From NCBI RefSeq assembly GCF_022489065.1, contig NZ_JAKVTW010000001.1, positions 186,001 to 250,000 on the forward strand: a stretch of 64,000 nucleotides of DNA, given 5' to 3'. The position numbers and the translations under genes are program-made. This DNA comes from Vreelandella neptunia (GTDB lineage: Bacteria; Pseudomonadota; Gammaproteobacteria; Pseudomonadales; Halomonadaceae). The notes below the pieces were generated by a model. It was not told the DNA's origin and did no database searches. It saw only the letters and a program-made list of their open reading frames with translations. Position 1 is the stretch's first letter. Each line of letters opens with the position of its first letter. Shown in pieces: positions 53,082 to 61,571 of the stretch.

Positions 53082-54329
53082 ATGCCTACCTTACCTCATT
53101 ACGCTACCGTTAATACCCAGGTAGTGATGCGCGCTTATACCAGCCTAGCGGTGTTCCTACTTTGTGCTATCGCGTTGATCGTCCCTAGTGGTTATTCACT
53201 GGGAGCTGTCATGCTGTTATTGGGCAGCGTTGTTTTGTTATTTAAGCAACCTGTTTTGGGGTTGAAACGCCAAGACTACCTATTGGTGGCTGCATTAGTT
53301 ACTTATACCTTCATTGGCGTGCTGACGGCGTTGTTAGATGGCCAAGGTACACGTGGTTTCGATGAACCTATACGCTTTCTATTGGCTGTGCCTGCCATGC
53401 TGTTAGTGATGGCTTACCCGCCCCGTTTAGGCTGGTTATGGAGCGGTTTGGCCATCGGGGCTATCGGTGCAGGAAGTTGGGCGGGTTGGCAGAAGCTTGT
53501 TGAAGGCGCTTGGCGTGCTACCGGTTTTACCTACGTTATTCAATTCGGCAATTTGAGCATGCTGCTTGGGATTCTTTGTTTGGCTGGGTTAGGTTGGGCT
53601 ATGGTGCAACCTCATCGAACAGGCTGGGTGGCTTTACTGTTAATAGGGGCAGTGGCTGGCATGCTCGGCTCGCTTTTCTCAGGTAGCCGAGGGGGCTGGA
53701 TTGGTTTGCCCTTTGTGCTTTTGGTGCTGTATCGCGGCTATGGTTACCAGTTGCCGCAGCAGTTGAAGATAGGGGCACTGCTCGTCGTGGTACTTGGAGG
53801 GTTGCTGGTCTATCTACTGCCGCAAACCGGCGTGCAGTTACGAGTGCAAGAGGCTTTCAATGATGTGGCCCTTTACGTATCGGGAGAAAACGCTGCCACG
53901 TCCGTTGGTGCTCGTTTTGAAATGTGGAAGGGTGCCTATTACTTGATAGTGGAAAAGCCGTTCTTTGGTTGGGGTGAAAATGGCTATCAAGAAGGCATGC
54001 AAGCGCTGGCGAATAATGGGATGGTTGATCAGGTCGCGACCCACTATAGCCACGCCCATAATGAGTTTATTGACGCTTTTGCCAAACGGGGCTTAGTTGG
54101 CTTAGCTGTGTTGCTAGCGCTATACCTTGTTCCTATGCGGCTCTTTGCACGGCAAATAACAGCCGCGAATCTTGAATTGCGCTCACTTGCAGTGGCAGGT
54201 GTACTGCTTCCCGTTGCCTTTATTGATTTCGGGTTTTCACAGGCATTTTTAACCCATAACAGTGGGGTAATGATGTACTCCTTTCTGCTTGTCGTGCTGT
54301 GGGGTTGCTTTGCTGTGCGCACCAGGTAG
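53082..54329 (+). CDS. O-antigen ligase family protein (WaaL/Wzy superfamily)
   Basis: A protein of about 415 aa with 10-12 membrane helices and a large periplasmic loop. The loop has GWGENGYQEGMQ and HYSHAHNEFIDAFAKRGL, the conserved Arg/His-rich ligase motif. It is preceded by a terminator, so it has its own promoter. The ATG at 53082 is used because an earlier frame-open ATG lies inside the terminator stem. In an ABC-exported system the ligase role is more likely than Wzy. Confidence 0.85.
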   Translation: MPTLPHYATVNTQVVMRAYTSLAVFLLCAIALIVPSGYSLGAVMLLLGSVVLLFKQPVLGLKRQDYLLVAALVTYTFIGVLTALLDGQGTRGFDEPIRFLLAVPAMLLVMAYPPRLGWLWSGLAIGAIGAGSWAGWQKLVEGAWRATGFTYVIQFGNLSMLLGILCLAGLGWAMVQPHRTGWVALLLIGAVAGMLGSLFSGSRGGWIGLPFVLLVLYRGYGYQLPQQLKIGALLVVVLGGLLVYLLPQTGVQLRVQEAFNDVALYVSGENAATSVGARFEMWKGAYYLIVEKPFFGWGENGYQEGMQALANNGMVDQVATHYSHAHNEFIDAFAKRGLVGLAVLLALYLVPMRLFARQITAANLELRSLAVAGVLLPVAFIDFGFSQAFLTHNSGVMMYSFLLVVLWGCFAVRTR

Positions 54330-54483
54330 CGACCCACACCATTTCAATAGATAATTATCGCGAGAGAACTGCAAGTGACACATAACCCTTAACCCTGCTT
54401 GGTTATGCCAAAAGAGACAAAGTAAGCGACGACGCTGATTTTTAAACGAAAAAGATTAGCGTCATCTAGCTATTAATGTGTTC

Positions 54484-55065
54484 TTACCAGCCCCCTTGCC
54501 CCTCTAACAAACTGCGCGTGTTGTTGTTTAACGGCAGGCGGAAATCGGCACTGCCAAGCACCATGGCATCGCCCGCCCTCACTACACGCGCACTAACATA
54601 GACAAAGTCCTGACCTTGCGCATAGGTACCCATAAGAATAGAGCGCGCATTATGCTGGGCACTTAGGCGCTGCACTTGCCGTGAAAGAATCAACTCTCCC
54701 ACGCTCTCTTCAATAAACATGCTGTCGCGCATTTTGACTTCGCGTACTTCCATGCCTTGGCGCGAGAGCGCTGATGCCATAATTTCAGAGCTAATGCGGC
54801 CAAGCGTCGAAGACTGGCTTAAATTGTCGATGCTCACAAAAGTAGCCGCAATCATGGGGCTATAGCGCGTCAGTTCTGGATTGCTGGCGATCATCTGTTC
54901 GGCAGCGGCATGAACCAATTCAGAAAGGTCAGGTTCCGGTTCGGCATAGGTGTTGTTAGCATTACCCATCGTGCCGCAGCCAGCCAGCAACAGTAATGCA
55001 AGACTCATCAGCGCAGCACGGCTGATAACGCTGGCGCGCTGTGCATTAAACAGTGTAATCAACAT
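54484..55065 (-). CDS. FlgO-like outer-membrane lipoprotein
   Basis: About 193 aa with a lipoprotein signal (ALMSLALLLLAGCG, lipobox LAGC). The mature part matches the FlgO domain: FVSIDNLSQSSTLGRISSE, VREVKMRDSMFI and ELILSRQVQRLSAQH. FlgO helps anchor or stabilise the flagellum in Vibrio; here no flagellar genes are adjacent. The ATG at 55065 lies 4 bp after the upstream gene, so the pair is an operon. Confidence 0.78.
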   Translation of the reverse strand: MLITLFNAQRASVISRAALMSLALLLLAGCGTMGNANNTYAEPEPDLSELVHAAAEQMIASNPELTRYSPMIAATFVSIDNLSQSSTLGRISSEIMASALSRQGMEVREVKMRDSMFIEESVGELILSRQVQRLSAQHNARSILMGTYAQGQDFVYVSARVVRAGDAMVLGSADFRLPLNNNTRSLLEGQGGW

Positions 55066-55069
55066 GACA

Positions 55070-55807
55070 TTACCACGTATCAGTAAGGGGAACGGAGGGA
55101 GTGGTAGGTGCCTGAGGCACGCGATGAGGAGCGTATTGACGACGATCGCCCGCATTGATGTAGTAAATATTGGACGATGAGTAGAGAATTCGTTCGCCAT
55201 CGATTATCTGCGTCGTCACAATGATCTCCTCATTGCCTGTGCTAGTCCAACTACCGCTGGTGGTATCGGCGAGAATACCTGCCGGTATTAACCCTAAAGC
55301 AGGCTCGCTCCACTGATTAAAGGGTATGGTGGCCACGGCGATGCCGGCAGTTAGCGCCGTGAAAGCGCCCACAGGGGGACGAATAAAACCACGGTCCCGG
55401 TGCTCGACGACTTCTACATCGATTGTAATGTTGGCGCTGTTAGCAGTGGGAACCGTAGTGAGATTGGCGCCGCGAGACACTAGTTCACTGGTAAGAAGCG
55501 TACGAAAGCCACGGCCAAACTCGCCGCCACTATAGGCGTATAAGTCACCACTGTCGGCTTCGCTGATGTGTAAATCGCGGTTTCTAACGCGCTCGCGTTG
55601 TAAAATGCTGGTAGCTTCGTGACGCGCGAGCACATCCCAATGGTGAGCTGCCTGCATACGTTGCTGCTCAGTATAGGGGTACGTTGTGGCAATGGGCGCT
55701 TGTGATGTATTGGCATAAAAGCAGCCGCTGAGCATGAGTGTTGCAAGCCCCATACCAACAGGACGTATGAAAGAGGGTAAACGGCATAATGTGATACGGG
55801 TGCGCAC
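55070..55807 (-). CDS. uncharacterised lipoprotein upstream of flgO
   Basis: A 245-aa lipoprotein (LATLMLSGCFYANT, lipobox LSGC). The mature protein has a short helix bundle start (QQRMQAAHHWDVLARHEATSIL) and a beta-rich region with one hydrophobic segment (GAFTALTAGIAVATIPF). No family is recognised with confidence. It is first in a two-gene operon with the FlgO-like lipoprotein and divergent from the OmpA/MotB-like gene. That suggests a shared envelope role. Confidence 0.6.
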   Translation of the reverse strand: MRTRITLCRLPSFIRPVGMGLATLMLSGCFYANTSQAPIATTYPYTEQQRMQAAHHWDVLARHEATSILQRERVRNRDLHISEADSGDLYAYSGGEFGRGFRTLLTSELVSRGANLTTVPTANSANITIDVEVVEHRDRGFIRPPVGAFTALTAGIAVATIPFNQWSEPALGLIPAGILADTTSGSWTSTGNEEIIVTTQIIDGERILYSSSNIYYINAGDRRQYAPHRVPQAPTTPSVPLTDTW

Positions 55808-56006
55808 CTGCGGGTTCCTTTTCGCTACAAAACGGCTTTTGGTAGACTGCTTGCCATGCTTAGTTTGCCATGACTGATTCGACGTACCTACTGGGAAATA
55901 GCTGACTTAATGAGCCTAATTCGAAATACTTAATACGACATACTTGATTAGAACTAAATAGTTATATCGGCCAAGAGGTTCAAAACTTGAATGAGCGAAC
56001 ATACTA

Positions 56007-57014
56007 ATGCTTGAAGATCACCGCAGCGGTCCGCGCCATGATTCGCTTATGTCGGCTTATCATGAAAGCGATAGTAATAGCGGTTGGATGATTAGCTATC
56101 TCGATATTATGACCTTGTTAGTGGCTCTTTTCGTTGTCATTATCGCCGCTGCTGGGTCGACCAATCCCGATTGGTTAGCCGGCGATCAAGCAAAAGAGAC
56201 TATTTTCTCGTCACCTACCCTTGAAATTCCCTTGCCCGATACGTTAGCTCAAGCAAGGCCTGACCGTGCTGTTACGGCTGCTTGGAGTGGAGCAGGACTA
56301 AGCCCAATGGCGGTGAGTGCATCGCTGGGTGTGGCGGGCCTGCCGACGTTTTCTCAGTTACCGCGTCGGGTGAGCGTTGGTGTTCCGCCGTTACTGGCTG
56401 CGCCAGCACCATCCACGCCCACTGTGCCGGCCATTACTCTACCCAAACTGCTGATGCCAGCTGGCAGTGACGATTTTTCATCGCCTTTGGCGGATTACAT
56501 GGTGGTATTGACCGATCGTCCTCCGGTAAATGTGCAAGCAGTAAGCGATGAGTCCGTCTCTGGTGCCCTCGCGTTGAACCAGTCGCTTTCTGAGCGCGTG
56601 GAAGAGTCAACGTATTTGCCCGACCTTGAAGGTGTTGAAGTCTCCCGAGTGGCTGAAGGGATTAGTTTACGTGTGCAGGATCAACTGTTGTTTCCTTCAG
56701 CGACAGCGGAGTTAACTGATACTGGGTCGTCATTAGTAGGCAGTTTGCTGGAAACTATTCAACGTTATGATGGTGAAGTATGGGTTGAGGGGCATTCAGA
56801 TAGCCAGACGATTAGTACCGAAGAGTTCTCTTCCAACTGGGCGCTCTCCAGTGCACGTGCTATTGCTATCGTAGAAGCCTTGGAGGCTGCGGGGGTCGAT
56901 GCTGAACGCTTGCGCGCCGTCGGTTTGGCAGCCACACGACCACTGGAAAACAACACTACAGCAGAGGGGCGGGCGCGAAATCGGCGGGTTGAAGTAGTGA
57001 TCCATGTGGAGTAG
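56007..57014 (+). CDS. MotB/OmpA-like peptidoglycan-binding membrane protein
   Basis: A 335-aa protein. One N-terminal membrane helix (SYLDIMTLLVALFVVIIAAAG) is typical of MotB-type proteins. A long Pro/Ala-rich periplasmic linker (about residues 60-190) follows, then an OmpA-like domain (VWVEGHSDSQTI, SSARAIAIVEALEAAGV, RARNRRVEVVI). The conserved Asp and Arg of the peptidoglycan site are present. The linker is unusually long for a stator, and no MotA partner is adjacent. It may be a stator-like or TolR-like protein linked to the divergent FlgO-like lipoproteins. Confidence 0.75.
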   Translation: MLEDHRSGPRHDSLMSAYHESDSNSGWMISYLDIMTLLVALFVVIIAAAGSTNPDWLAGDQAKETIFSSPTLEIPLPDTLAQARPDRAVTAAWSGAGLSPMAVSASLGVAGLPTFSQLPRRVSVGVPPLLAAPAPSTPTVPAITLPKLLMPAGSDDFSSPLADYMVVLTDRPPVNVQAVSDESVSGALALNQSLSERVEESTYLPDLEGVEVSRVAEGISLRVQDQLLFPSATAELTDTGSSLVGSLLETIQRYDGEVWVEGHSDSQTISTEEFSSNWALSSARAIAIVEALEAAGVDAERLRAVGLAATRPLENNTTAEGRARNRRVEVVIHVE

Positions 57015-57082
57015 CCGCACTAATGGTCACGAGCTACGCTACTTCCCGCAAGAGTGCTATGTTGATGGTAGAAGCATAAAAA

Positions 57083-57104
57083 AGCCCGCCGGGGGAGGCG
57101 GGCA
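57083..57104 (-). terminator. minus-strand terminator with no visible gene
   Basis: GCCCGCC and GGCGGGC form a 7-bp GC stem. On the minus strand it is followed by a six-T run (GGGCTTTTTTATG); on the plus strand there is no T-run. It would end a minus-strand transcript coming from 57105-57480. It may also act weakly for the plus-strand gene. Beyond this hairpin and the NtrC/sigma54 elements I see no gene in 57015-57484. Confidence 0.55.
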
Positions 57105-57263
57105 TTAAAGGGCTTGGCTCACTGCAGCCCACTGGCATCAGGTGAGGGGTGTACAGGATCGCCAGTGGGTACAAGTTGAGTATAGCTATTTACACGGCGT
57201 TGCCAAGTGCTGTGTTGGTTTTTTTAGCGGTTATCGACACAAAAGTGCACTGATGTGCTTCAT

Positions 57264-57278
57264 GCTCTATTTTGGTGC
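57264..57278 (+). promoter_or_regulatory. NtrC-like enhancer site 1
   Basis: GCTCTATTTTGGTGC: right half GGTGC perfect, left half GCTCT against GCACC. It lies about 110 bp upstream of the sigma54 promoter of the glucosylglycerate operon. Confidence 0.5.
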
Positions 57279-57287
57279 GCCAACACT

Positions 57288-57302
57288 GCTTCTTTTTGGT
57301 GC
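57288..57302 (+). promoter_or_regulatory. NtrC-like enhancer site 2
   Basis: GCTTCTTTTTGGTGC: again GGTGC perfect and GC at the other end. It is centred 24 bp from site 1, about two helical turns, as in known tandem NtrC enhancers. Confidence 0.5.
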
Positions 57303-57374
57303 TGATAGAACTGTCGGTTGGTTGAACCGTTATTAAGCCGTGTAACCTACTGCTGTGTTTACGCTTCTCTGTTT

Positions 57375-57390
57375 TGGCTTACAACTTGCT
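57375..57390 (+). promoter_or_regulatory. sigma54 promoter of the glucosylglycerate operon
   Basis: TGGCTTACAACTTGCT has GG and GC exactly 10 bp apart and the TTGC -12 block. It predicts a start near 57400, about 85 bp before the phosphatase gene, and lies downstream of two NtrC-like sites. Confidence 0.65.
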
Positions 57391-57484
57391 ATGCTTTTAA
57401 TAGCCAATTAATAGCTGGTCATCGCCATAGAGCATCTCAGACGACAGTTTTGATGATGCACTACGACCTAATAGAGGTAGCGCC

Positions 57485-58426
57485 ATGCCTGAATCCAATC
57501 ATCTCTCAGTGCCACTTTCCCTCCGGCTCTCCCCATCGCCAGCCGCGATAGACCTTGCTTTGCAGCCGCGGCTGGTAGTGACCGATTTAGATGGCTCGCT
57601 GCTGGATCACCATAGTTATGATTTCAGTCCCGCCGCACCCTGGCTTGCTCGTTTAAAACAAATGGGCGTTCCGGTGATTCCGGTGACCAGTAAAACTCGT
57701 GCTGAATTGATCCCGCTGCGCGAAGCGTTGGGGCTCACGGGGACACCTTTTATCGCTGAAAATGGTGCGGTTATTGGCCTGCCGCCAGGTTGGTGCCATG
57801 CCCGTTTAGACCGCCCTGGCGGCGGCCGTGATGGTGTCGTGATTAAGCACCCAGGTGTGGATATTGGCTTTATTCGTGCTCGTTTGAAGGTATGGCGCGA
57901 GCGTCTGGATGTTCGCTTTACTCGGATGGGCGAGCTAAGCGTCCACGAAGTGATGGAGCTTACCGGGCTTGATGAAACCCGCGCCCGTGATGCGCGGCAG
58001 CGGGAAGGCAGCGAGCCACTGGTGTGGAAAGACAGTGAACAGGCATTAGAAACGTTTCGCGCCGCGCTGGAAGGGGATGGGCTTCAGCTTACTCAAGGGG
58101 GGCGTTTTTGGCATGTAATGGGACGCTCGGCTGATAAGGGTAGCGCTGTGGAGTGGCTGGTGAAACGCTTCACCGCGTTAAGAGGCCGAGCGCCGCTCTC
58201 GCTAGGTCTGGGGGACGGGCCAAACGATATCACTATGCTTGAAGCGGTTGATCAGGCCGTTGTCATCCGCGGTTGCCACGCGTTAGTGGTAGAGCCGCGT
58301 AACAGTTCGCTATATCGCACGGAAGCAACAGGGCCGACTGGTTGGGCAGAGGGGGTTGCCCACTGGTGGGGGCGAGACGACCGCCGTTTAGCGACGGCGG
58401 AGAAAGATGAAGCGGTTGTTATTTGA
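57485..58426 (+). CDS. gpgP: glucosyl-/mannosyl-3-phosphoglycerate phosphatase (HAD-IIB)
   Basis: A 313-aa HAD-IIB phosphatase. Motif I is VVTDLDGSLLDH, motif II is VIPVTSKTRAEL, FIAENGAVI follows, and motif IV is GLGDGPNDITMLE. It belongs to the mannosyl-3-phosphoglycerate phosphatase type. Because the next gene encodes a GT81 glucosyl-3-phosphoglycerate synthase, the likely product is glucosylglycerate. GAGG eight bases before the ATG supports the start. The last codons lie in an 18-bp repeat. Confidence 0.82.
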   Translation: MPESNHLSVPLSLRLSPSPAAIDLALQPRLVVTDLDGSLLDHHSYDFSPAAPWLARLKQMGVPVIPVTSKTRAELIPLREALGLTGTPFIAENGAVIGLPPGWCHARLDRPGGGRDGVVIKHPGVDIGFIRARLKVWRERLDVRFTRMGELSVHEVMELTGLDETRARDARQREGSEPLVWKDSEQALETFRAALEGDGLQLTQGGRFWHVMGRSADKGSAVEWLVKRFTALRGRAPLSLGLGDGPNDITMLEAVDQAVVIRGCHALVVEPRNSSLYRTEATGPTGWAEGVAHWWGRDDRRLATAEKDEAVVI

Positions 58427-58471
58427 GAACTGTTAGTTATTTAAGAAAAATTAGTTATTTGAGAACAGTTC
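58418..58471 (+). repeat. three tandem 18-bp imperfect repeats between gpgP and gpgS
   Basis: Three units beginning GTTATTTGAGA, GTTATTTAAGA and GTTATTTGAGA, at 58418, 58436 and 58454. The first contains the gpgP stop codon. GAACTGTT and AACAGTTC in units 1 and 3 could also pair as a hairpin. Confidence 0.75.
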
Positions 58472-58494
58472 AATGAATCCAGGGAGGCAAGCGT

Positions 58495-59715
58495 ATGAGT
58501 GACTTTCATCAAAATGGAATTATTACTGACTTCCATAACCTTACTAAGCGCTCAGTGGAAGCACTTGAAGAGGAGCTTTGCCAATTCTCTCGCCGGCGCC
58601 CGATGGGGTTGATCTTGCCGTCGCTTTTTTCAGAATTGGAAGGGCCAGCGCTGTCTGCCATCGTCGATGAGCTGGTGAAAGTTCCTTACCTCAGTGAGAT
58701 TGTTATTGGCTTGGATCGCGCCGACCGCGAGCAATTTTTATATGCCCGAGAGTTTTTCTCCCGACTGCCGCAGCATACGCGCATTTTATGGAACGATGGC
58801 CCACGACTGCGCGCACTCGATGCAGAGCTGGAGGAGCATGGGCTAGGGGCATTGGAGCCCGGAAAAGGGCGCAACGTATGGTACTGCGCAGGTTACATGC
58901 TCTCCTCCGGGCGCTCGACGGTGGTAGGCCTGCACGATTGCGATATTCTTACCTACGAGCGTGGACTGCTAGCACGCTTGATGTATCCCGTCGCCCATCC
59001 CAATTTCAACTACAGTTTTTGCAAAGGCTATTACCCACGGATTGCTGACGGCAAGCTAAATGGTCGTGTCTCACGGTTGTTAGTGACGCCGCTGCTGCGG
59101 GCGCTCAAAACAGTATGTGGGCCGCTGCCCTATCTCGACTATTTGGATAGCTTTCGTTACCCACTCTCGGGTGAGTTTGCAATGCGTAGCGAGGTACTGG
59201 AAGGGATTCGTATTCCCGCCGATTGGGGGCTGGAGATCGGTGTGCTGTCGGAACTGCAGCGCAATTACTCGCTGCGTCAGCTCTGTCAGGTGGATATTGC
59301 CGATGCTTACGACCACAAACATCAACCGGTTAGCGAAGACAATCCCGATGGTGGCTTGAACCGCATGAGCCTGGATATCTCAAAAGCGCTCTATCGCAAA
59401 CTAGCGACCCAGGGCATTACCTTTAGCAGCGAAGACTTCCGCACGCTCAAAGCGACTTACTACCGCTTCGCTTTGGATTTGATCGAGGCCTATGACCACG
59501 ATGCCACGATGAATGGCTTGAGCCTTGATCGCCATAGTGAGGAGCAAGCGGTTGAGCTATTTGCCAGCAATCTGCTCGAAGCTGGCAATCTATTTCTGGA
59601 TAACCCAAGAGAGCGGCCTTTTATTCCCAGTTGGAACCGCGTGCAGGCCGCAGTACCCGACGTGCTTACCCGTATGCACGAGGCAGTTGAGTTGGATAAC
59701 CAAGGTAAGGTTTAA
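58495..59715 (+). CDS. gpgS: glucosyl-3-phosphoglycerate synthase (GT81)
   Basis: A 406-aa retaining GT-A glycosyltransferase. The metal-binding motif is VVGLHDCDILTYERGL. FCKGYYPRI, YPLSGEFAMRSEVL (acceptor/active-site loop) and DWGLEIGVLSEL are typical of GpgS/MpgS GT81 enzymes. It joins a hexose from NDP-sugar to 3-phosphoglycerate; GpgP then removes the phosphate to give the compatible solute. A good GGAGG precedes the ATG. A terminator follows. Confidence 0.85.
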   Translation: MSDFHQNGIITDFHNLTKRSVEALEEELCQFSRRRPMGLILPSLFSELEGPALSAIVDELVKVPYLSEIVIGLDRADREQFLYAREFFSRLPQHTRILWNDGPRLRALDAELEEHGLGALEPGKGRNVWYCAGYMLSSGRSTVVGLHDCDILTYERGLLARLMYPVAHPNFNYSFCKGYYPRIADGKLNGRVSRLLVTPLLRALKTVCGPLPYLDYLDSFRYPLSGEFAMRSEVLEGIRIPADWGLEIGVLSELQRNYSLRQLCQVDIADAYDHKHQPVSEDNPDGGLNRMSLDISKALYRKLATQGITFSSEDFRTLKATYYRFALDLIEAYDHDATMNGLSLDRHSEEQAVELFASNLLEAGNLFLDNPRERPFIPSWNRVQAAVPDVLTRMHEAVELDNQGKV

Positions 59716-59738
59716 CACCACTGGATACTGTACTGAAC

Positions 59739-59772
59739 AAGACCGGCTACCTTTGGGTAGCCGGTCTTTTTT
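59739..59772 (+). terminator. terminator of the gpg operon
   Basis: AAGACCGGCTACC pairs with GGTAGCCGGTCTT, followed by TTTT. Close to the convergent chemoreceptor gene, which it may also serve. Confidence 0.88.
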
Positions 59773-59780
59773 AACACGTG

Positions 59781-61397
59781 TTAAAAATCGCTATCCTGAT
59801 AAGCAGCCCGTGGCGCCGCTGATGACGCTGGTAAGCTTGCCTGCATGCGCTCTGTGTTCTGGTTAATACGGAAGTTGGCTACCAACTGACGCAGTTGGGT
59901 GCTGAGTTGAGCAAGCGTTTGAGTCGCATGATTGCTCTCTTGCACTAGGCTGGCATTCTGCTGGGTCATTTGATCCATTTGCGTGACGGCTTGGTTGACC
60001 TGTTCGATACCGCTGCTCTGTTCAATGGTGGCTGCTGAAATGTCCTGCACCAGGGTGCTTAGCTGCTTGATGTCATCGACCATGCCGTTGATCACATCAC
60101 CGGTAGCGCGTACTTGGCGGCTGCCTTCGACTACTTTGCTATCCGACGCTTCGATCAGGGTTTTAATCTCCTGAGCTGCAGCGGCGGAACGACTGGCAAG
60201 TTGGCGAACCTCATTGGCCACCACCGCAAAGCCACGCCCCTGTTCCCCGGCTCTCGCAGCTTCCACTGAAGCGTTGAGCGCCAAAATATTGGTTTGGAAA
60301 GCAATACCGTCGATAGTATTGACGATGCTGCTCATTTGCGTGGCGCTTTCATTAATCGTCGCCATGGTGGTGATCACCGTCGACATAGAGTCACTGCCAC
60401 GCTGCGCGCTGTCAGCGGTGCGGGTGGCCAGCGTGCGAGCATGGTCTGCGTGTTCGGCGTTTTGCTTAACGGTCGCGGTGAGCTGTTCCATGCTGGAAGC
60501 GGTTTCGGCTAGCGATGCTGCCTGCTCTTCGGTACGTGTTGAAAGCTCTTCGTTGACGCCCACAATTTGCTCGACACCACTATTGACCTGATTTGCCCCG
60601 TGGTGAATATCGCCAATAGTGGTAGCCAGGGTTTCCCGCATGCGGTTGATATCAAACAGCAGGCTCTGCTGATCCTTCGAGGAGAGCTGGGTTACCTGTG
60701 TGAGATCACCGTCGGCTATATGACGCACAACGCTGGCAGCATAGCGAGGGTCACCACCCAAGCGGCGGGAAACATCGCGAATGACCCAACCCATTAGTAG
60801 TGTTACCGGTAGGCCAATGATTAGCAGTATGACGACGGAGCGAATCAAGCCAGCAATAAAGGCTTCATTGATATCGTCAACATAGACGCCAGCGGCCAGC
60901 GACCACTGCCATTCAGGTAAATAAGCCACGTAGCTGATTTTCGGCACTTGCTCGTCGCCGGTAATACGGCGTGAGTAGTAGTCAACATGACCACCGCCGG
61001 ATTGAGCGGCCTCTCGGAAGGCGGCGTAAAGTGCCATCCCGCTTGCGTCTTGATAGGCGCTCATATCCTCACCGCGTGGGCGGTTGGGGTGAGAAACAAT
61101 ATGTAGGTCGTTGTCGAAGGAAAATATGTACTCCCCGCCGCCAAAGCTGACGCTCGACATATTGTCGATAGCGCGCTGCTGTGCCTCTTCTTCGCTGAGT
61201 TCGCCAGAGGCCACCCGTGCTTGCAGGGCTTCAATTTGGCTATGCACGCTCTCAATCACGTACTGAATGCTGTCGCGGCGTTCGCTCTCAATCGTTTGGC
61301 GGTTTTCCAATGCTAGCCAGCCAACTAATAGCAGCATGGCGATCCAAATGATGCCCAGCGTACCCCAGAGTTTTTGCGTCGTCGTTAAGCGTGTCAT
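59781..61397 (-). CDS. methyl-accepting chemotaxis protein, paralog 1
   Basis: A 538-aa chemoreceptor. TM1 is at about 12-30. A periplasmic single Cache domain (about 35-185) holds [19 protein letters not shown] and [20 protein letters not shown]2 is at about 190-208 and is followed by a HAMP domain. The signalling tip [37 protein letters not shown] is complete. The end is AAYQDSDF, not the NWETF-type CheR tether. It senses a small molecule and controls CheA. It is a close duplicate of the next gene, with its own sigma28-type promoter. Confidence 0.93.
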   Translation of the reverse strand: MTRLTTTQKLWGTLGIIWIAMLLLVGWLALENRQTIESERRDSIQYVIESVHSQIEALQARVASGELSEEEAQQRAIDNMSSVSFGGGEYIFSFDNDLHIVSHPNRPRGEDMSAYQDASGMALYAAFREAAQSGGGHVDYYSRRITGDEQVPKISYVAYLPEWQWSLAAGVYVDDINEAFIAGLIRSVVILLIIGLPVTLLMGWVIRDVSRRLGGDPRYAASVVRHIADGDLTQVTQLSSKDQQSLLFDINRMRETLATTIGDIHHGANQVNSGVEQIVGVNEELSTRTEEQAASLAETASSMEQLTATVKQNAEHADHARTLATRTADSAQRGSDSMSTVITTMATINESATQMSSIVNTIDGIAFQTNILALNASVEAARAGEQGRGFAVVANEVRQLASRSAAAAQEIKTLIEASDSKVVEGSRQVRATGDVINGMVDDIKQLSTLVQDISAATIEQSSGIEQVNQAVTQMDQMTQQNASLVQESNHATQTLAQLSTQLRQLVANFRINQNTERMQASLPASSAAPRAAYQDSDF

Positions 61398-61433
61398 GTT
61401 TTTCCTAGCCGATGAAAGTAAACAACGTTTTTT

Positions 61434-61460
61434 CTATCGGCCTGGAGCGATAATACATAA
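61434..61460 (-). promoter_or_regulatory. candidate sigma28 (FliA) promoter of chemoreceptor 1
   Basis: GCCGATAG (-10, one base from GCCGATAA) is preceded after 11 bp by TTATGTAT, a weak -35 match to TAAAGTTT. About 40 bp upstream of the start codon. Confidence 0.55.
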
Positions 61461-61571
61461 GCACATTTGTAAAAAATGCTGATGCGACAAGGTCATTTGC
61501 CGCAGCAGGGGGCTAAAAAACCGTTATGCATCGCTCGATGACGAGGGGCGGGGCGCGAGCGATAACAAACG

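Noticed and set aside
57142..57336. 64-codon plus-strand frame upstream of the glucosylglycerate genes
   Set aside because: It overlaps both NtrC-like sites, has no ribosome binding site and an unnatural composition.
58418..58471. CRISPR-like array
   Set aside because: Units are only 18 bp, directly adjacent with no spacers, and imperfect; no CRISPR array or cas gene is seen anywhere in the window.
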